NCBI GenBank assembly: GCA_022823725.1 | Contig: JAJEHL010000026.1 | Location: 248,001 to 312,000, forward strand | DNA from: Candidatus Latescibacterota bacterium | Lineage (GTDB): Bacteria > Latescibacterota > UBA2968 | Direction: 5' to 3' | Length of the DNA: 64,000 nucleotides | Part shown: in pieces, positions 9,618 through 18,439 of the stretch | Position numbering within the stretch: position 1 is the first letter of the stretch | Layout: every line of letters begins with the position of its first letter | The notes under the pieces: model-generated | What the model was told of the DNA's origin: nothing | Databases searched by the model: none | What the model saw: the letters and a program-made list of their open reading frames with translations, nothing else | Translations under genes and position numbers: made by a program

Positions 9618-9670
9618 ATCGCAGTTCAAGCATGCCCTTGCGCGATTTAAGCAGGGGACCATGCCGCGAT
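9618..9670 (+). repeat. interspersed hairpin repeat, copy 1
   Basis: A 46-base core (from position 9628) matches the copy at 28753 at 39 of 46 positions with no gaps. It can fold into an inner stem CCCTTG/CAGGGG and an outer stem ATCGC/GCGAT. In the other copy both stems persist with different bases (CCCCTG/CAGGGG and TTGCGGC/GCCGCAA). It lies about 70 bases upstream of a plus-strand gene, as copy 2 does. Confidence 0.75.
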
Positions 9671-9683
9671 GACAAACTTTTTT

Positions 9684-9713
9684 ATCTGCGTCCATCTGCG
9701 TCCATCTGCGGAT
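9684..9713 (+). repeat. 10-bp tandem repeat (ATCTGCGTCC, 2.7 copies)
   Basis: Two perfect copies of ATCTGCGTCC are followed by a third, ATCTGCGGAT, that diverges in its last three bases. The tract lies between the hairpin repeat and the start of the flavoprotein gene. Short tandem tracts of this kind occur between genes in many bacterial genomes; no function is evident. Confidence 0.8.
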
Positions 9714-9739
9714 ACTTTTGTTTTTTGGAATACCATATC

Positions 9740-10825
9740 ATGAACACCATCGTTATCGGCGGTGGACAAGCCGGCATAACACTGAGTTATTTCTTGCAAC
9801 AACGCGGGGTCGAGCACCTCGTATTGGAACGCGACCGGGCATTCTCTGCGTGGCACAACTGCTGGGACAGCTTTCGGATGAACACCGCCAATTGGATGAA
9901 CACCTTGCCCGGCATGCAAAAATCGTTCGCACCGCACAAAGCCTGGTACGACACTGCCACGCGCGAAGAAGCACTCGACTATTTTTGCGCGTATCGCCAG
10001 ATGGTCAATCCCCCATTGAAAGAAGGCGTCACCGTCACGCAAGTCGCCGAAGGAGAAAATACCTGGAACGTCCATACAGACACCAAAACCTATCAAACGA
10101 CCAACGTCGCCATCTGCACCGGGCATGCGGCCCAACCCTTTGTCCCAGACGCCGCAAAAAAATTGCCGCAATCAACCCCTCAGCTACACTCATCGGCCTA
10201 TCGAAACCCCGACCAGATCGCAACGGCAAACGTCCTCATCGTCGGCAGCGGCAGCAGCGGCGTCCAAATCTGCCTGGACCTGGCGCAATCGGATCGTTTT
10301 GAGAACCTCTCATTTGCACTCAGCGGCAACGGCGTCGTCCCCTGGTCAATACTGGGCATCCCCATCGGCGTCTTCTCGCGCATGCTCCCAATATTTGAAA
10401 TCCAGCGACAAACGCCAATCGGACGGCGTATTATGCACCAATGGCAGGGAGGCGACCCCGCCATGGCCCCATCGCCGCGCTGGCTTTCAAAACACCACGG
10501 CGTACAACGGGTCGGTCGCGTAACAGATGCCGACCATCGCGGAATCGTCTGTGCCGACGGCGAAATTGTCAGCCTGAAAAACCTGACCGTCTTATGGTGT
10601 ACAGGCTTTAGACCCGACTACAAATTTATCCGCGTACAGCAACCCGAATCCGCATTTGACAAAAACGGCCCCATTCACAAACGCGGCGTCTGCATCCCCG
10701 GCCTGTTCTTCGTCGGATTGAAATTTCAACACACCGTCGGATCACATCTCCTGCGCGGCGTGGGACGCGACGCGGAATACATCGCACAGAAAATCGCAGA
10801 AAGGAACGGTCGCAATGCTTCGTGA
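9740..10825 (+). CDS. FAD/NAD(P)-dependent oxidoreductase, flavin monooxygenase-like, 361 aa
   Basis: A cytoplasmic flavoprotein of the FMO/YHS-like group (often annotated as putative flavoprotein involved in K+ transport). The FAD Rossmann motif GGGQAG lies at residues 8-13 and the NAD(P) motif GSGSSG near 172. The link CTGHAAQPFVP and the C-terminal GLFFVGLKFQHTVGSHLLRG complete the fold. It probably hydroxylates or oxidises a small organic substrate. The start was placed at the ATG beginning MNTIVIGGGQAG; 36 further upstream codons are open but overlap the repeats. The ribosome site is weak (ttggaa). The gene overlaps the next by 11 bases, so it probably belongs to the same operon. Confidence 0.88.
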   Translation: MNTIVIGGGQAGITLSYFLQQRGVEHLVLERDRAFSAWHNCWDSFRMNTANWMNTLPGMQKSFAPHKAWYDTATREEALDYFCAYRQMVNPPLKEGVTVTQVAEGENTWNVHTDTKTYQTTNVAICTGHAAQPFVPDAAKKLPQSTPQLHSSAYRNPDQIATANVLIVGSGSSGVQICLDLAQSDRFENLSFALSGNGVVPWSILGIPIGVFSRMLPIFEIQRQTPIGRRIMHQWQGGDPAMAPSPRWLSKHHGVQRVGRVTDADHRGIVCADGEIVSLKNLTVLWCTGFRPDYKFIRVQQPESAFDKNGPIHKRGVCIPGLFFVGLKFQHTVGSHLLRGVGRDAEYIAQKIAERNGRNAS

Positions 10826-11867
10826 ACAAAACATCCGCCTGGGCCTGATCGGCTGCGGCGGCATCGTCCAGAAATCCCACCTCCAGGGCCTGCTCGCCAT
10901 ACCCGACCTCGTAACCATCTCGGCAATTGCCGACCCCATCCCCGAAAACAGAAACCGCGTTGGCACAGCCGCAGACATCATTTCAGAACAACGCTACGAA
11001 GACCATCGCCACATGCTCGCCCGCGCCGAACTCGACGCCGTCATCATCGCAACCCCCCATCACCTGCACGCCGAACACGTCATCGAAGCCGCGCAAGCGG
11101 GCGTCGCCATCATTTCGGAAAAACCCATGGCAACATCCCTCGAAGAGGCCGACCAACTCCTCGACGCCGTAAAAAAACACAATGTTCCCTACGCCATCGT
11201 ACACAACTTTCTCTACACACCCGGCACCGCAGAAGCCCTCAGACTATTGCGCCGAGAAAACACAGGCATCCCCCAAACGGGCCGTGCCCTCTCCCTCTTT
11301 GGCAAAACAGAAGATCAGGCCGACCCCAACAACGTCTGGCGCGCATCAAAAGCAGCCGGCGGTGGTTGCATCGGCGACAGCGCCTACCACGAAATTTACC
11401 TCATCGAAACCATGATCGGCTCACCCGTGCGCTACGTCGAAGCCCGCGTACAGACCAAATTCTTCGACTTTGATGTCGATGACGTCGCCTTCCTCCTCTT
11501 TGAACACGAAAACGGCGCAATCTCCACCGTCTCTACGTCCTGGGGCATGCCCGGCAGCGGCGACCACAATATATGCGAAGTCTATACCCGCACGCACGGC
11601 ATCCGCATTGTCGGACGCGGGCGCGAACTCCGCTACCTCGACAAAGCCGACCGCAGATGGCAACCCGTTGACCTCGACCACGGCCTCGACAATGACGCCC
11701 TATCCCGCGCTGGACACGCCAACTATTTTGCCGCCACTTTCAAAGCACTCGCAGAAGGCAAACCGCCCCCAATCACCGCCGAACACGCCCGGCACAACCT
11801 CTCCCTCATCCACGCCGCGCATCAGGCAACCACACAGCGCAGGGCTATCGATGTGACCGAACTATAA
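10815..11867 (+). CDS. Gfo/Idh/MocA family NAD(P)-dependent oxidoreductase, 350 aa
   Basis: N-terminal Rossmann fold with LGLIGCGGIVQKSH at about residues 9-22, the AIADP turn and the catalytic lysine motif EKPMA near residue 107, followed by the alpha/beta C-terminal dimerisation domain (GGGCIGDSAYHEIYL). These enzymes oxidise or reduce sugars, inositols and related polyols using NAD(P). The start codon overlaps the end of the flavoprotein, with aaaggaa upstream. It heads the run of sulfatases and dioxygenases, so it probably handles a sugar or polyol released by them. Confidence 0.92.
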   Translation: MLREQNIRLGLIGCGGIVQKSHLQGLLAIPDLVTISAIADPIPENRNRVGTAADIISEQRYEDHRHMLARAELDAVIIATPHHLHAEHVIEAAQAGVAIISEKPMATSLEEADQLLDAVKKHNVPYAIVHNFLYTPGTAEALRLLRRENTGIPQTGRALSLFGKTEDQADPNNVWRASKAAGGGCIGDSAYHEIYLIETMIGSPVRYVEARVQTKFFDFDVDDVAFLLFEHENGAISTVSTSWGMPGSGDHNICEVYTRTHGIRIVGRGRELRYLDKADRRWQPVDLDHGLDNDALSRAGHANYFAATFKALAEGKPPPITAEHARHNLSLIHAAHQATTQRRAIDVTEL

Positions 11868-11878
11868 AAGGAATTTCC

Positions 11879-13369
11879 ATGTCCAATCCCAACATCATCT
11901 ACATCTACGGCGACGACCTCGGCCGCGGCATGCTCTCTTGCTACGGCCAGAAACACTTTCAAACCCCCAATATCGACCGCCTCGCCCGCGAAGGCCTGCA
12001 ATTCACCCGCGCCTACGGCTGCATCTTTTGCGCCCCGGCGCGCGCCAGCCTCATGACCGGCTATCACGACGCACACGCGGGCCGATGGACCTTCACCAGA
12101 GGCGGTCTCTACCGTCCCATGGCCGAAGGCACCGCGACCTTTGAACACATTGCCGAACTCATCAACAACACTGGCCTTCAAGAACGCCCCGACGAAGTCT
12201 TTCTCGCGCAAATCGCGCAACGCGCTGGCTATATCACGGGACAAATTGGCAAACTCGAATGGGGCTTTGCCACAACACCAGAACGCATTCGCAGGCACGG
12301 CTGGGATTACCACTACGGCTACTACGACCATCAACTCTGCCACGGCTTCTATCCGCCATTCCTCTTTGAAAATGGCGACATCGTCGAAATACCCGTCAAC
12401 ACCCATCCCGACTGCGGCAACCACCCCGGTTCAGAATCTCCGGAAAACGCGGCCATCCGCCACGACATGACCGGGAAAGTCACCTATTCTCAAGACCTCT
12501 TCAACGACAAAATCGTCGATTTCCTCCGCAAACATCGCAACCAGCCCTTCCTCCTCTTCCACCCCTCACAACTGCCCCACGGTCCCATCTCCGTTCCCGA
12601 AATTCACCCGGGCGTAAAAGACGCGCCAGAACTCACCGGCTTTGAAAAAGAATACGCATCCATGATTCTTCGCCTCGACGACACCGTCGGCATCATCCTC
12701 GACGAACTCGACGCGCTCGGCATTGCCGACAACACCATCGTCTTCTTCAGCTCTGACAACGGCCACGAAATCTACGCCGCACAACAAGGCCGCACCGTCA
12801 AAAGACAAAGCCTCGACGGCATCCGCTATGACGACATCACCACCCGACACACAACAGAACAAAGCGGCGACATCTTCAATGGCAACGACGGCATGGCCGG
12901 CCTCAAATGGACGAGTTGGGAAGGCGGCACCCGACTGCCCTACATCGCGCGCTGGCCCGGTCGCATCTCCCCCGGCACAACCGATCACATGATCGCCAAT
13001 TACGATTTTATGCCCACACTATCCGATCTCACAGGCGAAGAAACACCCGACTGGAAAGATGGCGAATCCTTCTTGCCCATCCTCATGGGCAAAGAGCAAC
13101 GCCCCCACGCACCCGTCGTCTTTTCCTCGCGCCTCGGTCCCGCGCTCACCACAGCCGAAGGCTGGAAATTGCGCCACATCAACAAAACCAATGGCTTCCA
13201 ACTCTACAACGTCCTGGACGACTACCGGGAAGAAAACGACCTCGCCGCCGAATATCCCGACAAAGTCGATCAACTCGCACGCCAACTCCTCAGAGCCTGC
13301 GACGGCAATTTTGCCCACGGCAATCCCGATATGCATCTGGCGCACATCTATTTGGAGGAGACCCCATGA
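11879..13369 (+). CDS. formylglycine-type sulfatase, 496 aa
   Basis: Alkaline-phosphatase-fold sulfatase. The calcium-binding aspartates are in YGDDLGRG near residue 11-12, the formylglycine cysteine is Cys51 in CAPARASLMTG, and the later metal site is FFSSDNGHE near residue 295. Serine, common at the fourth position of the C-x-P-S-R motif, is alanine here. The length is typical. No signal peptide: the first beta strand starts at residue 5, so the enzyme appears cytoplasmic. An aaaggaa ribosome site lies 11 bases after the oxidoreductase, and the stop overlaps the next start (ATGA). It should cleave a sulfate ester; the substrate is unknown. Confidence 0.95.
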   Translation: MSNPNIIYIYGDDLGRGMLSCYGQKHFQTPNIDRLAREGLQFTRAYGCIFCAPARASLMTGYHDAHAGRWTFTRGGLYRPMAEGTATFEHIAELINNTGLQERPDEVFLAQIAQRAGYITGQIGKLEWGFATTPERIRRHGWDYHYGYYDHQLCHGFYPPFLFENGDIVEIPVNTHPDCGNHPGSESPENAAIRHDMTGKVTYSQDLFNDKIVDFLRKHRNQPFLLFHPSQLPHGPISVPEIHPGVKDAPELTGFEKEYASMILRLDDTVGIILDELDALGIADNTIVFFSSDNGHEIYAAQQGRTVKRQSLDGIRYDDITTRHTTEQSGDIFNGNDGMAGLKWTSWEGGTRLPYIARWPGRISPGTTDHMIANYDFMPTLSDLTGEETPDWKDGESFLPILMGKEQRPHAPVVFSSRLGPALTTAEGWKLRHINKTNGFQLYNVLDDYREENDLAAEYPDKVDQLARQLLRACDGNFAHGNPDMHLAHIYLEETP

Positions 13370-14148
13370 ACCACCTCACACCCGACGACATCGCCCAATT
13401 CGACGAAGAGGGATACCTCGTATTCGAAGGCCTCTTCGACCACGACCTCAACGAGCGCATCAAAGCCGACGTCGATCAACTCATGAGCGACCGCGAAAAA
13501 GGTGAACGCCCCATGCTCATGGCGTATCCAGAACTCGGCCTGCTCACATCTGAACCCGGTGTTGTAGATCGCGTAGCCGATCTGATGAAAGGCAAAAAAT
13601 TCGTCCATCACCACATCCACGCCCGTTGGCAACTCCCCGGAGAACGCGGGGTAGCGTGGCATCAAGATTATGCACAACTCCCGCACACAAATCGCTCGCA
13701 CCTGATGGTCCATGTATTCATGTACATGGACGGTCTGAATGGCGAAGTGGGCGACCTCCTCGTCATGCCCGGCACCCAGAAAAAAGTCATGGCCAACGAC
13801 GCCTTTCGACAATTTCAATTCGAAGATCTGCCCGGCTCGCGCACCATCGACAACCTGGCTCCCGGTTCCATCATCATCGTCCACTCTGCCCTGCAACACG
13901 CCCGCCGACCCAAACCCGGCGGCGGCATTTACAAACGCTACTTCATCGACACCTCCTACTGCGAAGAAGGCATCCTCTGGCCCTCCTATCCCAACATCGC
14001 CGAAATCAACCGCGTCGCCCTCGAAACTGGCTGTGACAGGAACGGCAAATACGCCTTTCTCTACGACACCAGCCAGTTCTTTGAACGCAAGGATTACATG
14101 GACACGCTCAATGAGAAAAATCAGGGCAGTATCATATTGCAATTATAG
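13366..14148 (+). CDS. phytanoyl-CoA dioxygenase (PhyH) family protein, 260 aa
   Basis: A 2-oxoglutarate/Fe(II) oxygenase of the PhyH family. The iron ligands are visible as His and Asp in WHQDY near residue 101-103 and the distal histidine in HSALQHARRP near residue 180. The opening EEGYLVFEGLFD is the usual N-terminal strand. Family members hydroxylate varied small molecules, not only phytanoyl-CoA, and are frequent in sulfatase-rich genomes. The start codon overlaps the sulfatase stop by four bases with ggaggag upstream, so the two are translationally coupled. The open frame extends far upstream, but only through the sulfatase gene in a shadow frame. Confidence 0.92.
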   Translation: MNHLTPDDIAQFDEEGYLVFEGLFDHDLNERIKADVDQLMSDREKGERPMLMAYPELGLLTSEPGVVDRVADLMKGKKFVHHHIHARWQLPGERGVAWHQDYAQLPHTNRSHLMVHVFMYMDGLNGEVGDLLVMPGTQKKVMANDAFRQFQFEDLPGSRTIDNLAPGSIIIVHSALQHARRPKPGGGIYKRYFIDTSYCEEGILWPSYPNIAEINRVALETGCDRNGKYAFLYDTSQFFERKDYMDTLNEKNQGSIILQL

Positions 14149-14241
14149 CGTGCGATCAGAAATAAAATGTGCTTGATTAAATAGAGGTATTATGAAATAT
14201 TTATATACCCAACCACCCATAACACCAGAAAGGAACCCAAC

Positions 14242-15651
14242 ATGGCAGACAAACCCGTCTTATTGACCGACGCGCAAATGCAGCAATTCATCCGCGACGG
14301 ATATTTGATCCTCCACCCCGACTTCCCGGAGGGATTTCACGAAAAAGTCTATAAACGCATCGACGACGCCTTTGAAAAAAACAGCGGCAGAAATCCCGGC
14401 AACAACCTCCTCCCCGCCGTACCAGAACTGCAAGACGTATGGGATCACCCCATCGTTCACGGCGCATTCTCCAGCATCCTCGGACCCGATTATTATCTGC
14501 ACCTGCACCGCCACGTTCACGAAAGCCGCCCCGGCAGCGATGCGCGCACCATGCACAAAGACAGCTTGCACAACAGCCGGTTCTGCGCCGACCAAAACCG
14601 CCGCCACCACCACTGCCGCTGGATGATGGCGATGTATTACCCCCAGGATACACCCCGCGAAACGGGACCGACCAGCGTAACCCCCAGATCGCAATACATC
14701 ACCGCCCGCGACCAGGAAGGAGAACACCTCTTCACAGCGGGACCCGCGGGAACTGTCGCACTCATCCACTACGACATTCTGCACAAAAAAGAAGCCAACT
14801 TCACAGACATCACGCGCCACATGGTCAAATTCCTGTTCACGCGCATGACCGAGCCTACCGAACCCACATGGGATCACAGCGATGAAACCTGGGTCGCATC
14901 CGACGATCCACAAGAACCGACATGGCAGGCCATGTGGAACTGGCACCTGGGCAAAGCACCCGAACACGCGAGCAACGGGGCATCAATCGAAACCCTGAGC
15001 GAGCAACTCACCAATCCCGATGAAGCCGCCGCGCTGAATGCGTCCTACACCCTCGGATTACAGGGCGAAAAAGCGATTCCCGCCATGATCGGCGCACTCA
15101 AAGACACGGAAGATGAGAACCCGCCTCGAAACGCGGGATATGGATTTACAAACGTCGGCGAAGTCGCCGTACCCGCACTGCTCGAACTCACCAAAAATCC
15201 GGACCCAAAAATCCGCAGGCGCGCAGTCGATGTACTCGGCGACCTGGGCTTGCGAGCAAAATCAGCCACACCCGACCTCATCGCCCTGTTGCAGGACACC
15301 GACGAAGACACACGCGCACATGCCGCAGAATCCCTGGGTACCACGAGCCAGAACACCACGGAAGCCGTGCGCCCGCTCGCCGACATCCTATCCACCGATG
15401 AAAGCGACTTTGTGCGACGCAACGCCGCCCTCTCCCTCGCGCGATTGGGCATCCATGCCGAAGAAGCCATTCCCGAATTGGCAGATGCCATGCGCGACGG
15501 CAACCACTACGTCCGCGGATTCGCGGTACACGGCCTCTATCGCATCGGCACGCCCGAAGCTCTCAGAGCCGCCATGCATCGCCTCCAGGCACTGCGCTGG
15601 GACAGCGAGCCCAGAGGTCAGACACAAAGAAGACCCAAAAAGGTAGCTTGA
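14242..15651 (+). CDS. PhyH-family dioxygenase fused to HEAT repeats, 469 aa
   Basis: The first 230 or so residues are a PhyH-type 2-oxoglutarate oxygenase: DGYLILHPDFPEGFHEKV at the start, iron ligands in MHKDSLH near residue 111-113, and a distal histidine in LIHYDILHKKEANF. From about residue 250 to the end there are HEAT or PBS-lyase-like helical repeats with recurring signatures (IPAMIGALKD, VPALLELTKNPDPKIRRRA, TPDLIALLQD, RRNAALSLARLG, YVRGFAVHGLYRIG). The repeats are probably a protein-binding scaffold. The ribosome site is gaaagga. A 93-base gap separates it from the previous gene, so an internal promoter is possible. The combination is unusual. Confidence 0.9.
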   Translation: MADKPVLLTDAQMQQFIRDGYLILHPDFPEGFHEKVYKRIDDAFEKNSGRNPGNNLLPAVPELQDVWDHPIVHGAFSSILGPDYYLHLHRHVHESRPGSDARTMHKDSLHNSRFCADQNRRHHHCRWMMAMYYPQDTPRETGPTSVTPRSQYITARDQEGEHLFTAGPAGTVALIHYDILHKKEANFTDITRHMVKFLFTRMTEPTEPTWDHSDETWVASDDPQEPTWQAMWNWHLGKAPEHASNGASIETLSEQLTNPDEAAALNASYTLGLQGEKAIPAMIGALKDTEDENPPRNAGYGFTNVGEVAVPALLELTKNPDPKIRRRAVDVLGDLGLRAKSATPDLIALLQDTDEDTRAHAAESLGTTSQNTTEAVRPLADILSTDESDFVRRNAALSLARLGIHAEEAIPELADAMRDGNHYVRGFAVHGLYRIGTPEALRAAMHRLQALRWDSEPRGQTQRRPKKVA

Positions 15652-15654
15652 GAG

Positions 15655-17247
15655 ATGGCCTGGAACCCCGTGACCAAACACATCTCAACGCAACCCAACA
15701 TCATCATATTCCTCGTCGATGACATGGGCACCGGCGACACCAGTGCATACCAGGACTGGACCGGCAATCGCGACGACGAACAACTCCACACGCCCAGCCT
15801 GGAACGCCTCGCGCGCCTGGGCGTGCGCTTTACCGATGCACACACGCCATCAACCGTATGCACCCCCACGCGCTACGCCCTCCTCACCGGACGCTATTGC
15901 TGGCGCACACAACTCAAACACAAAGTCGCCTTTGGTCCCCACTATCCGCCCCTCATCGAAAAAGAACGCCCCACACTCGCCACCATCCTCAAAGAAGCCG
16001 GATATCGCACGGGCATATCGGGAAAATGGCACGTGGGCCTGACCTACACAAAAACCGACGGCTCACCCGCCGAGGGATGGGACGACGCAGACGTGCGCCA
16101 CCCCCTGACCGATTGCCCCGAAGAACACGGCTTTACCTACCACTTCATCACCAACCGAAGCCATGGAACCTCTGGCAATGCGGGCTGGATCGAAAACCGC
16201 CACTGCATCGGCGCAACCGGCAAAAGCCCTCACGACATCGCGGGTTACGACCTGTACAAAACCGGACCCATGAACTTCCAGCACGCCGTCGGCTTTCTCG
16301 ACACCCATCTCGCAGAAGACACAAAAGAGCAACCTTTCTTCCTCTACTACGCCGCCAATTCCAATCACACACCCCACACACCCTGTGACGCCCTCAACGG
16401 CGTACCCGTCGCGGGACAGGCGCACTTCAAAAACGGCAAACGCGAACTCTCGCGCCCACACGCAACCACCAACGATCCCAATGGCTGGGAAAGCACCGAA
16501 TGGGGCAAACAGCGCGACCAGGTCGGCGGATGTGAGCACAACACGCCCGAACGCCTCGACTTCATATACGAAAACGACGTCGCAGTCGGCCAATTGCTCA
16601 ACTACCTCGAAACCCACGACGACCCGCGCAACTCGGGCCACAAACTCATCGACAACACCCTCTTCATCTTTTCCAGCGACAACGGCGCAGAAAACGCGGG
16701 CAAAGAATCCAGCGGCTACTACCGCGGTCGCAAAGCCCACATCCACGAAGGCGGCCATCGCGTACCCACCATCGCCTTCTGGAAACAGGGCAACATCGGC
16801 GACGGCAACGACGCGACACCCGGGCGCACCAGCCACATCACGTATGGACTCAACGACCTCATCTTATCCATCGCAGACCTCGTCGGCATCGAAACGTCCT
16901 CACGCGCGGGATTTGCCGAAGACAGCACCAGCATCGCGCCCTTTCTCACCGGCCTGAAAGACGATGAATTTGAACCCCATCCCCTCGTCCTCCACGACGA
17001 CTACATCATGGGACCCATGCTCTCGCTGCGAGATGGCGATTGGAAATTGATCGTCGGGCAAGAACTCATTCTGGAAGGGAAATTAAAACACCACGCCCTC
17101 TTCAACTTAAAAGACAACCCCACAGAAGACGAACGCCAGAACCTCATCGCATCGGAACAACACCGCCACCTCGTCGAAGCCCTATCCGAAAAACTACTGG
17201 ACATTTATCATCAGAGGAACGCCCATGCAATCCCCCTTCCCCGCTAA
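15655..17247 (+). CDS. formylglycine-type sulfatase, 530 aa
   Basis: Sulfatase with calcium ligands in FLVDDMGTGD, formylglycine site Cys69 in CTPTRYALLTGRY (canonical C-x-P-T-R), the GKWHVG motif near residue 123 and the SSDNGAEN metal site near 342. It is closely related in style to the sulfatase at 19531, sharing GRYCWRT after the active site. No signal peptide is present; about 12 extra residues precede the first strand. It begins three bases after the HEAT-repeat gene with only a weak ribosome site, suggesting coupled translation, and it overlaps the following hydrolase gene by 23 bases. Confidence 0.95.
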   Translation: MAWNPVTKHISTQPNIIIFLVDDMGTGDTSAYQDWTGNRDDEQLHTPSLERLARLGVRFTDAHTPSTVCTPTRYALLTGRYCWRTQLKHKVAFGPHYPPLIEKERPTLATILKEAGYRTGISGKWHVGLTYTKTDGSPAEGWDDADVRHPLTDCPEEHGFTYHFITNRSHGTSGNAGWIENRHCIGATGKSPHDIAGYDLYKTGPMNFQHAVGFLDTHLAEDTKEQPFFLYYAANSNHTPHTPCDALNGVPVAGQAHFKNGKRELSRPHATTNDPNGWESTEWGKQRDQVGGCEHNTPERLDFIYENDVAVGQLLNYLETHDDPRNSGHKLIDNTLFIFSSDNGAENAGKESSGYYRGRKAHIHEGGHRVPTIAFWKQGNIGDGNDATPGRTSHITYGLNDLILSIADLVGIETSSRAGFAEDSTSIAPFLTGLKDDEFEPHPLVLHDDYIMGPMLSLRDGDWKLIVGQELILEGKLKHHALFNLKDNPTEDERQNLIASEQHRHLVEALSEKLLDIYHQRNAHAIPLPR

Positions 17248-18439
17248 ACTGCCACATGAAAAACCGGACCGCGAACTCAGCGCCTCGATGGAACGCATGT
17301 ACGATATATGGAATCCCCATGAAGACCGCGGCAATGAATTCTTCAGCAACTTCAAATACTCACCCCTCGAAGGCTTCTCACGAGAACCCAACGTCTCCCG
17401 CCGCGACCCATCCAAAGTCCTCCGCATCGACGGTACTTATTACGTCTGGTACACATGCCGCCGCACAAAAAGCCCGCCCGTCGGACACGAAAACGCCACC
17501 GACCACATCCCCTCTGTCGATTGGGACCTCGCAGACATCTGGTATGCCACAAGCGAAGACGGCTTTCACTGGGAAGAACAGGGACCAGCCGCTACGCGCC
17601 CACCAAAAGGCGAATTTGGCTGGCGCTCAAACTGCACCCCCGACATCCTCGTCTGGAAAGACAAATACTATCTCTACCACCAAGCATACAGCGAAGTCAT
17701 TCAGGGCGGCGACTCGTGCCCCGTCACCATCGCCACCGCCGATTCTCCCCATGGACCCTGGACGCGACTGGGTAGGCCCATTGTGGAACCCGGCGGTCCT
17801 GACGACTGGGACTGCAACTGCATCCACGATCCCTTTCCCCTCATCTACAAAGGCAAAATCCACATGTATTACAAAGGCTCGCCCGGTCAAAAACGCGGTG
17901 GCGCAAACATCATCCGCGCCCAGGGCGTTGCCATCGCCGACCATCCGGAAGGACCATACAAAAAATCACCGCTAAACCCCGTCCTCAACTCCGGTCACGA
18001 AACCTGCCTCTGGCCCTACAAAGAAGGCATCGCCGCAATCGTCAGCCTGGACGGACCCGAAAAAAACACCGTGCAATACGCGCCAGACGGCCTCCATTTT
18101 GAAATGAAATCTCTGCTCCAGGTACCCCCTGTCGCGCCCGGACCCTTTGTGCCCGACGCATTTGCCGACAACGGCGACGGCCGCGGCATCACATGGGGAC
18201 TGTGCCACATCAACCCGGACGGTGGAGGCAGCATGAGCGAATCCATCCTCGCCCGATTCGACTGCGACCTCAGCCGCGACACAGACCGTCCCCTCTTCAA
18301 AAACAACAACCTGCGCTTTGACGAACCCACCTACTTCCAGCGCGTCCTCAAACTGCCCGAATACCTCCAAAAGCAAATCCTCAAAGAACAGAATGATACC
18401 GACCAAAACACCATTGGAACCTTCAAGGAGCCATCATGA
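17225..18439 (+). CDS. GH43/GH117-like beta-propeller glycoside hydrolase, 404 aa
   Basis: A cytoplasmic protein with the repeated strand pattern of five-bladed propeller glycosidases: RDPSKVLRIDGTYYVWYTC, DIWYATSEDGFHWEEQG, CTPDILVWKDKYYLYHQAYS, HDPFPLIYKGKIHMYYKG and VAIADHPEGPYKKSPLNPV. The RDPSKV and TPDILV blocks resemble GH117 (neoagaro-oligosaccharide hydrolases) more than ordinary GH43. The start has gagga upstream and lies inside the end of the sulfatase gene; the stop overlaps the next start (ATGA). With neighbouring sulfatases this fits breakdown of a sulfated oligosaccharide. The exact linkage cleaved cannot be inferred. Confidence 0.82.
   Translation: MQSPFPAKLPHEKPDRELSASMERMYDIWNPHEDRGNEFFSNFKYSPLEGFSREPNVSRRDPSKVLRIDGTYYVWYTCRRTKSPPVGHENATDHIPSVDWDLADIWYATSEDGFHWEEQGPAATRPPKGEFGWRSNCTPDILVWKDKYYLYHQAYSEVIQGGDSCPVTIATADSPHGPWTRLGRPIVEPGGPDDWDCNCIHDPFPLIYKGKIHMYYKGSPGQKRGGANIIRAQGVAIADHPEGPYKKSPLNPVLNSGHETCLWPYKEGIAAIVSLDGPEKNTVQYAPDGLHFEMKSLLQVPPVAPGPFVPDAFADNGDGRGITWGLCHINPDGGGSMSESILARFDCDLSRDTDRPLFKNNNLRFDEPTYFQRVLKLPEYLQKQILKEQNDTDQNTIGTFKEPS

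Larger units (their letters stand above)
9464..9739. other. intergenic region between divergent genes, carries two repeats
   Basis: This gap separates the minus-strand thiamine enzyme from the plus-strand flavoprotein. It must hold promoters for both, but I found no convincing -35/-10 pair. Its right half carries the hairpin repeat and the 10-bp tandem repeat listed separately. A frame open through part of it on the plus strand is continuous with the flavoprotein but has no ribosome site or homology. Confidence 0.6.

Noticed and set aside
12907-13365. Long N-terminal extension of the PhyH gene at 13366
   Set aside because: It lies wholly within the sulfatase gene in another frame, has no domain, and the strong ggaggag site precedes the shorter start.
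13348-14142. 264-residue minus-strand frame opposite the PhyH gene
   Set aside because: It is a reverse-complement shadow; the iron-ligand motifs and coupling to the sulfatase support the plus strand.
16063-16836. 257-residue minus-strand frame in the sulfatase at 15655
   Set aside because: The valine/alanine/phenylalanine-rich composition is typical of the reverse complement of a C-rich gene; the sulfatase motifs decide the strand.
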